DNA from: UBA8079 sp049601915
GTDB taxonomy: Bacteria > Pseudomonadota > Alphaproteobacteria > UBA6615
Reading direction: 5' to 3'
Assembly: GCA_049601915.1 (NCBI GenBank)
Contig: JBMYRB010000001.1
Coordinates: 682,001-746,000, forward strand
Length of the DNA stretch: 64,000 nucleotides
Positions within the stretch are counted from its first letter, which is position 1; each line of letters opens with the position of its first letter. Below are positions 42,333 to 52,774 of this stretch, piece after piece. The notes under the pieces were generated by a model. It ran no database searches. It had not been told where the DNA came from and saw nothing but the letters and a program-made list of their open reading frames with translations. Both the position numbers and the translations under genes were made by a program.

Positions 42333-43370
42333 TCAATTCTGGTCGGGTTTCTTGCGGTCGCGCCAATAGGCAGGCTTTACGATCTTCGTGGTCAGAACGC
42401 CGATGCCCTCGACGTCGAGCTCAATAACGTCGCCATTTTCCAGATAGCGGTTGTGCTCAAGCCCGCAGCCGGACGGGACCGTGCCGGACCCGAAGACCTC
42501 GCCGGCATGGATCGTCTGGTTCTGGCTCAGATGTTCGAGCACACCCTCGAAGCGGTGATCCATCATGCCGGTATTCCCGCGGCTCCACTCTTCGCCGTTG
42601 ATCCGGGCGCACATGGTGAGATCATACGGGTCCTTGATCTCATCCGCCGTCACGATGCAGGGGCCGAAGATATTGCCAGCATCGAAATCCTTGCCGGGCC
42701 CGCCCATGCCGGCTCCGCTGCGGATCTCGATCGCCTGGATGTCCCGGGCGCTGATGTCGTTGAAGATGGTGTAGCCGAAGATGTGCTCGGCGGCGCTGGC
42801 CGCCGTGATGTTCGAGCCGGTGCGGCCCGTGATCATAGCCCATTCGAGCTCATAATCCATGCGCCGCGCCTCATGGGGCCAGATGGCCTCGTCTTCCGGG
42901 CCGATGATGCTGAGATGGTTGCTGTTGAGGTAGACGGGTGCCGCGACCCATTCGGGCGGCACATCCAGCGCGCCGGCGGCGCGGAAGCGCTCGAGCGCCG
43001 CTTCCGGGTCGTCCTCGCGGGCGGCAAGGCGGGTGTGCCGGACTTCGCGTGCGTTGCGCAGATGCTGTAGGAAGCAGGCGCAGTCACGCAGGCGGCGCGG
43101 GTTGGGCAGTGGCGCTTCGAGGCGGATGCTGTCGCGTGCGACGATCGCGCTGTCGATTCCCCAGGTGATGGTCCTGTCGCAAAGCTCGAACGCGCGCGCC
43201 AGTGCGAGGTCACCGCCGTCGATCAGGGCGAGCATGGACGTAAATGCCGCATTCTGGTCGTTAGGGAAGACCTCCTGGGCCGCCGCGGCGAGGTCGACGA
43301 TGGATGTGTCGTTGTTGATGAAGGCGCCGAGGCGCGGCGCACCATCGGCCGAAAATGTCACGAGACGCAA
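42333..43370 (-). CDS. Fumarylacetoacetate hydrolase family protein (345 aa)
   Basis: A 345-residue FAH-family enzyme with an N-terminal domain (LVTFSADGAPRLGAFINNDTSIVDL) and the catalytic FAH fold: CACFLQHLRN, DYELEWAMITGRT (metal-binding Glu pair), FGYTIFNDISARDIQAIE and FGSGTVPSGCGLEH. The family splits C-C bonds in diketo acids. It forms an operon with the cupin gene downstream. GC content is normal for the genome, unlike the AT-rich TTT operon beside it. Confidence 0.88.
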   Translation of the reverse strand: MRLVTFSADGAPRLGAFINNDTSIVDLAAAAQEVFPNDQNAAFTSMLALIDGGDLALARAFELCDRTITWGIDSAIVARDSIRLEAPLPNPRRLRDCACFLQHLRNAREVRHTRLAAREDDPEAALERFRAAGALDVPPEWVAAPVYLNSNHLSIIGPEDEAIWPHEARRMDYELEWAMITGRTGSNITAASAAEHIFGYTIFNDISARDIQAIEIRSGAGMGGPGKDFDAGNIFGPCIVTADEIKDPYDLTMCARINGEEWSRGNTGMMDHRFEGVLEHLSQNQTIHAGEVFGSGTVPSGCGLEHNRYLENGDVIELDVEGIGVLTTKIVKPAYWRDRKKPDQN

Positions 43371-43479
43371 GGCGGTTCCCCCTGGATGAACGTCAGTCCA
43401 CCAAAAGGGTCTCGTAAATCCGTGGCCGGAACAAGCCTCGCGGGCTCAAACCGCTCAACGAGTGGGATGAAAGGTCAGG

Positions 43480-43709
43480 TCAGAACTGGAGAATAGAGCC
43501 GGCGGCCAGGACCGAAAGTAACATCGGACGCCCGGGCACCGGCAGGGTGATGCGAAGGTCGACAGGGTGGACGTTGGAAGGTACCGGTTCGACGATGGCC
43601 GAAGCGCGTGCTGCTGCTCGGGCGAGAGGCTGGCGCGCAGCGCTTCGGGTAGCCGGTCGAGCAGGGGAATAGGCAGATCGGGCGCGGTGTTGATGTCGTG
43701 TGCGGTCAT
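43480..43709 (-). pseudogene. Frameshifted small conserved hypothetical
   Basis: From ATG 43709: MTAHDINTAPDLPIPLLDRL, then PEALRASLSPEQQHAL in one frame. HPVDLRITLPVPGRPMLLSVLAAG continues in another frame after about 43585. Together they resemble a small alphaproteobacterial protein with LxPEQ...HPVxIRLTLPLP. One base gained or lost explains the break. The remaining 530-base gap between the FAH gene and NAD-GDH holds nothing else I can support. Confidence 0.5.
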
Positions 43710-43903
43710 TGCGTCGTTCAGATTCCCGGAATGGCGGCGCTATTGGCGCAATTGTCATCACGCGCAGTATGAAAAGACATGGTTAACGAATGCTTGCCGG
43801 TGTTAACCATGTTTTACCAATCGGCTCGTATGTTTGATCCAACCGAAAGGCGCTGGACGGCTCGCCGATAGGGTCGGATGCCCGTGCGCATGGGATTGAA
43901 GGG

Positions 43904-46900
43904 ATGAATTTTATGGCGACGCGCAGCAATACGCGGAAGAAAAACCTGGTCAGCAAGGCCGCCCAACTTGCCCGAAAACGCCTGGGTGGCGATGCCGGCG
44001 CCGCGTGTGCAGATTTCGTGCGCACCTACTATGCCAACGTGCCGCCGGCCGATATCGCCGAGATGGATGCCGAAACGCTCTTCACTGCGGCGGAATCCTA
44101 TCTTCGGTTTGCGCAGAAGCGTTTGCCCGGCGAGCCCCTAATCCGGGTCTTCAATCCGTGCCAGAAGGATCATGGCTGGGACGGTTCGCATACGGTCATC
44201 GAGATTGCGACGGAGGACATGCCGTTTCTGGTCGATTCGGTGACGGCGGAGCTCAACTACCAGGGCTTGACCGTGCATCTGGTGATCCACCCGATCTTCC
44301 AGGTAACTCGCACCGCAGCGGGTAAAATGAAGAGCTGTGCAGCTCGCTCCGAAGACGGTGCGCGCGCCGAAAGCTTCATGCATTTCGAAGTGAACGAACT
44401 GATCGACGCCAGGACCCTGGCCAACCTGACCGGTCGGCTTGAGCAGGTGCTGCAGGATGTCAGCGCGTCGGTCCAGGACTGGCAGTCCATGCGAGGCGAG
44501 GTCACGGGTATTCTGGAGGACCTGGACGCGCAGTCGACGAAAATTGCCAAGGCGGAGGTCGAGGAAACCCGCGCTTTTATCGAGTGGATGCTCGACGATC
44601 ATTTTACTTTTCTGGGGTATCGCGAATACGACCATGTGGGCTCGGGCGCAAAGCAGAAGTTAAAGGCGCAAGGCAGTGGGCTCGGGCTGCTGCGGGATGC
44701 CAACAGGGAGATCTTTGAAAACTGGGCCGACGATGCGCCCCTGCCCGATGAAGTCCGGTCGTTTATTCGCCAGCCCCATCTTGTCATGGTGACCAAGGCG
44801 AACCAGCGCGCAACCGTTCACCGACGGGTGCATATGGATGTGGTCGGCGTGAAGAAATTCGATGCGGCCGGCAAGGTGACCGGCGAGCGCATGATCGTCG
44901 GCCTGTTTACCTCCACCGCCTATAGCGTCTCGCCGACGCGCATCCCGCTGTTGCGCCGCAAGGTCGCGACCACGATGGACGCGGCGGGCTTTCCGAGATC
45001 GAGTCATGATTCGAAGGCGCTGGCGCACATCCTGGAGACCTATCCGCGCGACGAGTTGCTGCAGATCGATGAGACGTTGTTGTTGGAACACGCGCTGGGA
45101 ATCCTGCATCTGCAGGAACGTCAACGCACCGCCCTGTTTGTGCGCGAAGATCCGTTCCAGCGCTATATCACCGGGCTCGTCTTCGTGCCGCGCGACCGAT
45201 ACGACACGGTGTTGCGCGAGAATCTGGCGGCGATTCTGGAGGAAACTTTCGATGGCTCCTGTGTTGCGTTCTTCCCCGATTTCGGAACGGATTCGGTGCT
45301 CGCCAGGATTCTCTTCGTTATCAAGACGGGCGACAGGATTCCGGCCTACCGGGCGGAAGATATCGAGGTGGCGCTGCGCGAGGCGACGCGATCGTGGGAA
45401 GACCGGCTGCGCGACGCGTTGATCGGGGCGCGCGGCGAGGAAGTCGGCCTGGTCATGTACCAGCGCTACGGACATGCCTTCACCGCGGCCTATCGCGACC
45501 GCTATGGCCCCGATGCCGCCGTTACGGATATTGCCTCGATCGATGCGGCGCGTATCTCTGAAAACCTGCAGCTGAACCTGTATCGCCCCGACGGCGATGA
45601 GATGCAGACGGTGCGCCTGAAACTCTATCACGCCAAGCACGCCTTACCTCTGTCGGATGTGATTCCGATGCTCGAGAATATGGGCCTGAAGGTGATCGGC
45701 GAGGAACCGTTTGCGGTCGAGTATCAGTATGGTGACGGGACTGGTGCCGTCTGGGTGCATGATTTCCAGATGGAATCCCGCGCCGGGGCCGAAATCGATC
45801 TGACGGCGGTGCGCGATTCCTTCCATGAGGGGTTTGCCCGGGTTTTTGACCAGACGGTCGCGGATGACGGTTTCAACAACCTAATCCTGGGGGCCGGCCT
45901 CGAATGGCGTGAAATCCTGGTGCTGCGGTCCTACTGCAAGTTCCTGCTGCAGAGCCGGATCGCCTATTCCCAGTCCTATATGGAAGAGACGCTGGCGAAT
46001 AACCCGAAGCTGGCACGCATCATCGTCGAGTTGTTCGTCGCACGGTTTGATCCGGCCCAAGCCGGCACGCCGGCAAGTGAACGCCGGGTCAAGAAGCTGC
46101 GCCGGGACCTGGCCACGGGGCTGGACGCCGTCTCGAATCTGGATGAAGACCGGATCATTCGCCGGTTCGCCAATGCCGTCGACGTGACGCTGCGCACGAA
46201 TTTCTTCACCACGGATGATGACGGCGAGTTCAAATCCTACGCGTCATTCAAGATCGACAGCGCAAATGTCGATGACCTGCCCGAGCCGCGGCCGAAGAAG
46301 GAGATATTCGTCTACAGCCTGCGCATGGAAGGTTGCCATCTGCGCGGCGGCGATGTGGCCCGCGGCGGCATCCGCTGGTCGGACCGGCGCGAGGATTTCC
46401 GCACGGAGATCCTCGGGTTACAGAAGGCCCAGATGGTCAAGAATTCGGTGATCGTGCCGGTCGGCGCCAAGGGCGGTTTCGTGTGCAAGAACCTGCCGGC
46501 ACCAACGGGAGATCCCCAGGCCGACCGCCAGGCGACCCAGGAAGAAGTCATCGCCTGCTACAGCACGTTGATCTGGGGCCTGCTGGATGTGACCGACAAT
46601 CTGGTCGGCGGCAAAATCGTGCCCCCCGCGACCGTGGTGCGTTACGACGAGGACGACCCGTATCTGGTAGTGGCGGCGGACAAGGGAACCGCGACCTTCT
46701 CGGACATCGCCAACGGTATCAGCCAGGACTGCGGATTTTGGCTGGGTGACGCTTTCGCGTCGGGCGGCTCGGTCGGTTATGACCACAAGAAAATGGGAAT
46801 CACCGCCAAGGGCGCGTGGGAATCGGTCAAACGCCATTTCCGCGAGATTGGGCACGACACCCAGAGTGCGGACTTCACCGCGGTCGGTGTCGGCGATATG

Positions 46901-48784
46901 TCGGGCGATGTGTTCGGCAACGGCATGCTGCTGTCGGAGCACATCAACCTGGTTGCCGCGTTCAACCATATGCATATCTTTATCGACCCGAATCCCGACC
47001 CGGCGAAGAGCTTTGCCGAGCGCAAACGCCTGTTCGAGCTGCCGCGATCGAGTTGGACCGACTATGAGAAAAAACTGATCTCGAAGGGTGGTGGCATATT
47101 CGAGCGCTCTGCCAAGTCGATCAAACTCACGGCCGAGATCAAGAAGCTGCTCGGGGTCACCCGCGATCAGATGACCCCGAACGAGCTGATCCGGACCATT
47201 CTTGTGGCCGAAATCGACCTGCTCTGGTTTGGCGGGATCGGCACCTACATCAAGGCGACCAGCGAAAGCCAGGCGGATGCCGATGACCGCTCGAATGATG
47301 CCGTGCGCGTTGATGCCAAGACCCTGCGTTGCAAGGTGATCGGCGAGGGCGCCAATCTGGGTGTGACCCAGCTGGGGCGGATCGAATACGCCCGCGCGGG
47401 CGGCCGGATCAATACCGACTTCATCGACAATTCGGCCGGCGTGGATTGTTCGGACCATGAGGTGAACATCAAGATCGCGCTCGACGATGTGGTTTCGGGC
47501 GGCGATATGAGCCTGAAGCAACGCAATACGCTTCTCGAGCAGATGACGGATGAAGTGTCGGACCTGGTATTGAACGACAATTATCTGCAGACCCAGGCGA
47601 TTTCGCAGGCGGAGCGCCGGGCCCCGGAACTCCTCGAATCCCAATGGCGTGTGATGCGCTCGCTGGAGCGGCGCGGTTTGCTGGATCGCCCTATCGAGAA
47701 TTTACCCGATGACGAACGCATGGCCGATCTGCAGTCCGACGGGCTGGGCCTGACCCGGCCCGAATATGCCGTGCTCTTCTCCCATGCGAAGATCGCGCTC
47801 TACGGCGACCTTCTGCCGACCGACGTTCCCGATGACGCCTATCTGGTCAAGGACCTGGCGCGGTACTTCCCGCGCCCGCTGCGCAAGCGTTTCGAGGCGC
47901 AGGTGTCGCGTCATCGCCTGCGCCGGGAAATCGTCGCGACCTATGTAACCAACTCGCTGATCAACAGGGTGGGGGCCGCGTTCGTTCACGATCTGACCGA
48001 ACGGTCCGGCGCCTCGGTGGATGACGTCGCGCGGGCCTATATCATTGCCCGCGACGTCTTCGATCTGCGGCCGCTCTGGCGCGACATCGAGGCACTCGAT
48101 CTTGCGGTAACGGCCGAGACGCAGAACGAGATGGCCCATGAGCTGGAGGAGCTGGTCGAACGTCTGACGATCTGGTTCCTGGCCAATGCGCGCCGGCCGC
48201 TGGATATCGCGGACACGATCGAACGCTATGCGCCCGGCATTCGTGAGCTGGCGAAGAAATTGCCGGACATCGTTGCGACGGAGGACCGGCAAGGCATCGA
48301 CCGGACAACCGCGCGGCTTTCCGGTGAGGGTGTGCCCAAGGCGCTGGCGCAGCAGATCGCGAGTCTCGATGTCCTGTCGGCGGGCGGAGATGTCGTGCGC
48401 ATTGCACGAGACTCCGGTGTGCCCGTTCTGGATACCGGCCGGATCTACTTCGGGCTCGGGGCGCGGCTGGGAATCGACTGGGTGCGTCACGCGTCCAAGG
48501 AAATCACGCCGGAGAGCGAATGGGAGAAGATCGCGATCGATTCCATTGTGGGTGACAGCTATCGCCATCAGTCTGCGTTGACCAATCATGTCCTGGATGT
48601 TGCCGGCGGCGGCAAACTCGGCCCGAAGGTCGCGGCCGGGGTGATTGAAACCTGGATCGGTTCGCGCAATGGTGCGGTGGAACGCACCTGCCATCTGCTG
48701 GACGATCTTCGTGCGAACGAATCCATCGATCTGGCGATGCTCTCGGTCGCGAACGGGCAATTGCGAAATCTACTTGCCGGGTAA
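43904..48784 (+). CDS. gdh: NAD-specific glutamate dehydrogenase, large (180-kDa) type
   Basis: A 1626-residue enzyme of the GDH180/GdhB family, which turns glutamate into 2-oxoglutarate and ammonia with NAD. The long N-terminal ~700 residues contain ACT-like regulatory parts (for example VKKFDAAGKVTGERMIVGLF and DVIPMLENMGLKVIGEEPFAVEY). The catalytic core has VARGGIRWSDRREDFRTEILGLQKAQMVKNSVIVPVGAKGGFVCKNL with the active-site Lys, and IGEGANLGVTQLGRI is the Rossmann-like region. ATG 43904 follows GAAGGG; ATG 43913 is an alternative. The length is normal for this family. Very likely housekeeping amino-acid catabolism. Confidence 0.95.
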   Translation: MNFMATRSNTRKKNLVSKAAQLARKRLGGDAGAACADFVRTYYANVPPADIAEMDAETLFTAAESYLRFAQKRLPGEPLIRVFNPCQKDHGWDGSHTVIEIATEDMPFLVDSVTAELNYQGLTVHLVIHPIFQVTRTAAGKMKSCAARSEDGARAESFMHFEVNELIDARTLANLTGRLEQVLQDVSASVQDWQSMRGEVTGILEDLDAQSTKIAKAEVEETRAFIEWMLDDHFTFLGYREYDHVGSGAKQKLKAQGSGLGLLRDANREIFENWADDAPLPDEVRSFIRQPHLVMVTKANQRATVHRRVHMDVVGVKKFDAAGKVTGERMIVGLFTSTAYSVSPTRIPLLRRKVATTMDAAGFPRSSHDSKALAHILETYPRDELLQIDETLLLEHALGILHLQERQRTALFVREDPFQRYITGLVFVPRDRYDTVLRENLAAILEETFDGSCVAFFPDFGTDSVLARILFVIKTGDRIPAYRAEDIEVALREATRSWEDRLRDALIGARGEEVGLVMYQRYGHAFTAAYRDRYGPDAAVTDIASIDAARISENLQLNLYRPDGDEMQTVRLKLYHAKHALPLSDVIPMLENMGLKVIGEEPFAVEYQYGDGTGAVWVHDFQMESRAGAEIDLTAVRDSFHEGFARVFDQTVADDGFNNLILGAGLEWREILVLRSYCKFLLQSRIAYSQSYMEETLANNPKLARIIVELFVARFDPAQAGTPASERRVKKLRRDLATGLDAVSNLDEDRIIRRFANAVDVTLRTNFFTTDDDGEFKSYASFKIDSANVDDLPEPRPKKEIFVYSLRMEGCHLRGGDVARGGIRWSDRREDFRTEILGLQKAQMVKNSVIVPVGAKGGFVCKNLPAPTGDPQADRQATQEEVIACYSTLIWGLLDVTDNLVGGKIVPPATVVRYDEDDPYLVVAADKGTATFSDIANGISQDCGFWLGDAFASGGSVGYDHKKMGITAKGAWESVKRHFREIGHDTQSADFTAVGVGDMSGDVFGNGMLLSEHINLVAAFNHMHIFIDPNPDPAKSFAERKRLFELPRSSWTDYEKKLISKGGGIFERSAKSIKLTAEIKKLLGVTRDQMTPNELIRTILVAEIDLLWFGGIGTYIKATSESQADADDRSNDAVRVDAKTLRCKVIGEGANLGVTQLGRIEYARAGGRINTDFIDNSAGVDCSDHEVNIKIALDDVVSGGDMSLKQRNTLLEQMTDEVSDLVLNDNYLQTQAISQAERRAPELLESQWRVMRSLERRGLLDRPIENLPDDERMADLQSDGLGLTRPEYAVLFSHAKIALYGDLLPTDVPDDAYLVKDLARYFPRPLRKRFEAQVSRHRLRREIVATYVTNSLINRVGAAFVHDLTERSGASVDDVARAYIIARDVFDLRPLWRDIEALDLAVTAETQNEMAHELEELVERLTIWFLANARRPLDIADTIERYAPGIRELAKKLPDIVATEDRQGIDRTTARLSGEGVPKALAQQIASLDVLSAGGDVVRIARDSGVPVLDTGRIYFGLGARLGIDWVRHASKEITPESEWEKIAIDSIVGDSYRHQSALTNHVLDVAGGGKLGPKVAAGVIETWIGSRNGAVERTCHLLDDLRANESIDLAMLSVANGQLRNLLAG

Positions 48785-48863
48785 ACGCCTGCGGGTCCAT
48801 GGTCGCGGCGCGCCGGTGTTTTGACGCGGTGCGACCGTTGAATTTGCGCCGACCGGACCCTTT

Positions 48864-49781
48864 GTGAGCCGATACTTCAATCCCACCGCCGGGAATCTGG
48901 CGATCCTTGCAGCATTGGCTGCCTGCCTTTCGACCGCCCTGGGTGGTTCGGCGTTTGTCGCCATGCGTTTCCTTGTGACCGAGACCGAACCGGTGACGGT
49001 TGCCTTCCTACGGAACGTCATCGCCGCGGTCATCCTGACCGCGATCGCGCTGGTGGTGATCCGGCGCTGGCCTTCTCCCCGCGAGTTGCTGATTCTCGGT
49101 TTCATGGGGGCGATCTTCTTCGGAGGCCTGCAGTTCATTTTTGCCAACGCCCTGACCTATACGACGTCGTCGCGCGGCGCGCTGGCCTATATGACCTCGC
49201 CGTTCCTGACGCTGTTGATCGCGGCCGCGTTTCGTATCGAGCGCCCGACCATTCAGAAATTCGCCGGAATCGTGCTCGCGACCCTAGGGGTTGTCGTCGC
49301 ACTGGGACAGGGAGCGGGGGCGCCGCCGGATGCCTGGATCGGCGACGGGCTGATTCTGATCGGCGCGCTGATCACGGCAGTGTATGGCGTCTGGTCGAAC
49401 CGGTGGCTCCGGCGTCATCCGCCCCTGGTAGCCGTGGTGTCGGGGGTCGTGCCGGGTTCGGCCTTTCTCTATGTGGTCGCACTGACCACAGGTGCGCCGG
49501 CATTTACGCCCGAGCTCGCGCGCGCGGGCTGGATGGCCATCGCCTATCTCGGTATCGGCGCGGCGGCAATTTCCTATACGCTCTGGCTCTGGGCGCTGCG
49601 TCACACGACGCCGACGCTTGTTGCCGTCGCGTTGCCGATGAACCCGCTGATGGCGTTGATCTGGGGTGCGCTGTTGCTCGATGAGCAGATTACGGTCGCG
49701 ATTCTGGTCGGGTTCGCACTCGTGATCGCCGGTATCGCCGTGGCGAACTGGCCGCGAAAAACCAAAGTGGAACCGGTGTGA
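48864..49781 (+). CDS. EamA/DMT family transporter
   Basis: A 305-residue drug/metabolite-type transporter with two EamA repeats and about ten helices. It begins with a GTG start after ACCCTTT and shows the pattern ALGGSAFVAMRFLVTETEPVTVAFLRN in the first helix pair and TYTTSSRGALAYMTSPFLTLLIAA; the second repeat has AAISYTLWLWALRHTTPTLVAVALPMNPLMALIWGALLLDEQ. The cargo is unknown. It runs 79 bases after NAD-GDH in the same direction. Confidence 0.88.
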   Translation: MSRYFNPTAGNLAILAALAACLSTALGGSAFVAMRFLVTETEPVTVAFLRNVIAAVILTAIALVVIRRWPSPRELLILGFMGAIFFGGLQFIFANALTYTTSSRGALAYMTSPFLTLLIAAAFRIERPTIQKFAGIVLATLGVVVALGQGAGAPPDAWIGDGLILIGALITAVYGVWSNRWLRRHPPLVAVVSGVVPGSAFLYVVALTTGAPAFTPELARAGWMAIAYLGIGAAAISYTLWLWALRHTTPTLVAVALPMNPLMALIWGALLLDEQITVAILVGFALVIAGIAVANWPRKTKVEPV

Positions 49782-49796
49782 TGAGGGGTGCGGTTC

Positions 49797-51095
49797 ATGA
49801 CGGTTGAGCCAGACACGAAGCTTGATCGGAAGTCCGTTGCCGGTTGGTGCATCTATGATTGGGCGAATTCGCCCTTTCCGGCGATTGTCCTGACTTTCGT
49901 CATCCCGGCTTATTTCGCCCAGGCCGTGGTCGGAGATCCGGCGACGGCGACCACCCTGTGGGCGATCATGACCGGGACGGCGGCGTTCGTGATCGCGATC
50001 CTCAGTCCGATCCTCGGCGCGATTGCTGATCAGGGGTGGCGCCGCAAACCCTGGCTCGGGGTTTTCACAATCATCATGGCGGTTGGTTCGGCCCTGCTCT
50101 GGCTGGTACGCCCGGATCCCGATCATGCATTCATGCTGCTGATTCTTGTCGGGGTTGGCATCGTTGCGTTCGAATTGTCGATGGTGTTCTACAACGCGCT
50201 GCTGCCGACACTCGTGCCGCAGCGTTTGACGGGGCGCATATCGGGCTGGGCCTGGGGGCTGGGCTATTTCGGCGGCGTCGGTGGCTTGCTGATCGTGCTG
50301 TTCGGCTTCGTTCAGGCGAAACCGCCGCCGTTCGGTCTGGATTCAACGGCTGCGGTGCTCGAGCATGTCCGCGTCGCCGGTCCCATCGTCGCGTTGTGGC
50401 TGGTTGTGTTCTGCCTGCCGTTGTTGATTTGGACGCGTGATCCGCGCGGGCGGGGCCTGGGGCCCCTGCCGGCAGTTCGTTCGGGCTTGGCGGAACTGCG
50501 TTCCACGATCGCCGGGCTCCGGCATCATCCGCAGCTCTGGCGATACCTTCTCGCGCGCATGATTTTCACGGACGGGCTGAACACGTTATTTGCCTTCGGC
50601 GGCGTGTTCGCGGCGGGGACCTTCGGCATGCCCGTCGCCGAAGTCATCATGTTCGGTTTGATCCTGAATGTGACGGCCGGAGCGGGCGCATTTGCATTCG
50701 GCTGGATCGATGACCGGATCGGCGCGAAGCGGACGATCCTCATCGGCCTGTGCGGGCTGGTCATCGTCGGCGTGCCGCTGTTGGTGGTCGAATCCAAGCT
50801 CGCTTTCGTGATCCTGGGCTCGATCCTCGGCATCTTCTTCGGCCCGGTGCAGGCGGCAAGCCGTTCTTTCATGGCCCGCATCACACCCGCCGGCATGGAG
50901 GGCGAGATGTTCGGTCTCTACGCACTTTCCGGCAAGGCCACGGCCTTTGCCGGACCATGGCTGGTGGCGTTGATCACGGCAACCACGGGCAGCCAGCGGT
51001 GGGGCATGGCCAGCGTGTTGCCGTTCCTGGTGATTGGCGGCTTGCTGCTGTGGCTGAGCGTGCGGGACGCCGCCCCTGATCGCCAGAGCCGCTAA
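49797..51095 (+). CDS. MFS transporter, UMF1 family
   Basis: A 432-residue major-facilitator protein of the Atg22/UMF1 type: VAGWCIYDWANSPFPAIVLTFVIPAYFAQAV at the start (YDWANS is diagnostic), IADQGWRRKPWLG for the loop 2-3, LTGRISGWAWGLGYFGG, and FGPVQAASRSFMARITPAGMEGEMFGLY in the second half. About 12 helices. ATG 49797 after GAGGGG; an in-frame GTG three codons earlier is possible. The cargo is probably an amino acid or similar, but unknown. Confidence 0.9.
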   Translation: MTVEPDTKLDRKSVAGWCIYDWANSPFPAIVLTFVIPAYFAQAVVGDPATATTLWAIMTGTAAFVIAILSPILGAIADQGWRRKPWLGVFTIIMAVGSALLWLVRPDPDHAFMLLILVGVGIVAFELSMVFYNALLPTLVPQRLTGRISGWAWGLGYFGGVGGLLIVLFGFVQAKPPPFGLDSTAAVLEHVRVAGPIVALWLVVFCLPLLIWTRDPRGRGLGPLPAVRSGLAELRSTIAGLRHHPQLWRYLLARMIFTDGLNTLFAFGGVFAAGTFGMPVAEVIMFGLILNVTAGAGAFAFGWIDDRIGAKRTILIGLCGLVIVGVPLLVVESKLAFVILGSILGIFFGPVQAASRSFMARITPAGMEGEMFGLYALSGKATAFAGPWLVALITATTGSQRWGMASVLPFLVIGGLLLWLSVRDAAPDRQSR

Positions 51096-51122
51096 GCAAA
51101 GCCGGACTTGTCGGGCCTGACC

Positions 51123-52709
51123 CTAATGCCGGAAGTGTCGCATGCCCGTGAACATCATCGCGATACCCGCCTCGTCGGCCGCGGCGATCACCTCGTCATC
51201 GCGCACGGATCCGCCCGGCTGGATCACGGCGGTTGCCCCGGCCTCGACCGTGGTCAGGAGACCGTCGGGAAACGGGAAAAAGGCATCGGACGCGGCCACG
51301 GATCCGGTGGTCAGCCGTTCGCTTTCGCCGGCCGATTCGGCAGCTTCGCCTGACTTGTGGGCGGCGATGCGCGCCGCGTCGACGCGGCTCATCTGGCCCG
51401 CCCCGATACCGACCGTCGCTCCGCCCTTGGCGTAAACGATCGTGTTCGATTTCACATGTTTGCCGACGGTGAAGGCGAAAAGCATGTCGGCGATCTCCTG
51501 ATCGCTCGGCTGGCGCTTGGTGACGATCTTGAGATCGTCTCGCGTGATGTGTCCGGCATCGCGATCCTGCAACAGGAAGCCGCCGGCCAGTGGCTTCAAG
51601 AGACGTCCGGCCGCGCGCGGATCGGGCATCTCACCGGTCAGGAGAAGCCGGAGATTTTCCTTCTCCGCGAACACCGCACGGGCATCTGCGGTGGCATCGG
51701 GTGCGATCACAACTTCGGTGAAGATCTCGGTGATCGCCTCGGCCAGCGCGCCGTCGAGGGGGCGATTCGCGGCGACGATGCCGCCGAAAGCGCTGACCGG
51801 GTCGCATTTGCGTGCCGCGCGGTAGGTCGCAACCAGATCGTCACCGGTGGCCACGCCGCAGGGATTGGCATGTTTGATGATGGCGATTGAAGGCGCATCG
51901 AACTCGGCCACCAGCTCGAACGCCGCATCCGCATCGCCGAGATTGTTGTAGCTGAGCTCCTTGCCCTGGATTTGCTGCGCCTGTGCGACGCCGGGACGGG
52001 CGCCGCCGCCGATATAGAGCGCGGCCTCCTGGTGGGGGTTCTCACCGTAGCGCAGCACGCTGGCGCGGCGACCTGCCGTTACATGGGTATCGGGGAAGGA
52101 GTCGCCCAGCTCGCTGGAAAGCCAGGCCGTGATGGCACCGTCATAGACGGCCGTGCGGGCATAGGCCTTGGCCGCAAGGCTGCGACGCAGATCGGCCGGG
52201 AGTGAACCTTTGTTGGCGTCGAGGGCCGCGATGACGTCGTCATAGTCACCCGGATCGGTGACCACGGCCACATGGGCATGGTTCTTCGCCGCGGCCCTGA
52301 TCATGGCCGGGCCGCCGATATCGATATTCTCCACGCAGTCATCATAGCCGGCGCCGGACACGACGGTGGCCTCGAAGGGGTAGAGGTTGATGACGATCAG
52401 ATCGATCGCCCCGATCCCGTGCTCGGCCATTGCGGCCTGATCGTCGGGATGGTCGCGCCGGGCGAGGATGCCGCCGTGAATCTTGGGGTGCAGGGTCTTG
52501 ACCCGCCCATCCATGATCTCGGGAAAGCCCGTATGGTCCGCGACCTCGATGACGGGAATGCCGGCCTCGGCAAGCGCCTTTGCGGAGCCGCCTGTGGAAA
52601 GGATCTCGACGCCGTGATCGGCCAGGGCCTGGCCGAGTTCGGTGAGCCGAGATTTGTCGGAGACGGAGATAATTGCACGCGTGATCGGCGTGTCATGATT
52701 GCTTGGCAC
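51123..52709 (-). CDS. purH: Bifunctional AICAR transformylase / IMP cyclohydrolase PurH
   Basis: A 528-residue enzyme of the last two steps of IMP synthesis. The N-terminal MGS-like cyclohydrolase domain contains AIISVSDKSRLTELGQALADHGVEILSTGGSAKALAEAG and DGRVKTLHPKIHGGILARR; the transformylase half has LRYGENPHQEAALY, KHANPCGVA and the late ASDAFFPFPDGLLTTVEAGATAVIQPGGS. Length and order are normal. Convergent with the MFS gene. Confidence 0.97.
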   Translation of the reverse strand: MPSNHDTPITRAIISVSDKSRLTELGQALADHGVEILSTGGSAKALAEAGIPVIEVADHTGFPEIMDGRVKTLHPKIHGGILARRDHPDDQAAMAEHGIGAIDLIVINLYPFEATVVSGAGYDDCVENIDIGGPAMIRAAAKNHAHVAVVTDPGDYDDVIAALDANKGSLPADLRRSLAAKAYARTAVYDGAITAWLSSELGDSFPDTHVTAGRRASVLRYGENPHQEAALYIGGGARPGVAQAQQIQGKELSYNNLGDADAAFELVAEFDAPSIAIIKHANPCGVATGDDLVATYRAARKCDPVSAFGGIVAANRPLDGALAEAITEIFTEVVIAPDATADARAVFAEKENLRLLLTGEMPDPRAAGRLLKPLAGGFLLQDRDAGHITRDDLKIVTKRQPSDQEIADMLFAFTVGKHVKSNTIVYAKGGATVGIGAGQMSRVDAARIAAHKSGEAAESAGESERLTTGSVAASDAFFPFPDGLLTTVEAGATAVIQPGGSVRDDEVIAAADEAGIAMMFTGMRHFRH

Positions 52710-52774
52710 CGGTTTGGTCGTCCTTCATCAAGTGCTTGAGGTGGGGGTTCTGTCCGGGCCAGGGGCGAACCTGA

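Noticed and set aside
46418..47644. 408-codon open frame on the minus strand
   Set aside because: Antisense to the catalytic part of NAD-GDH; composition is what GC-rich third positions produce.
52699..52774. A riboswitch or leader before purH
   Set aside because: The short upstream region has no structured, conserved-looking element that I can name.
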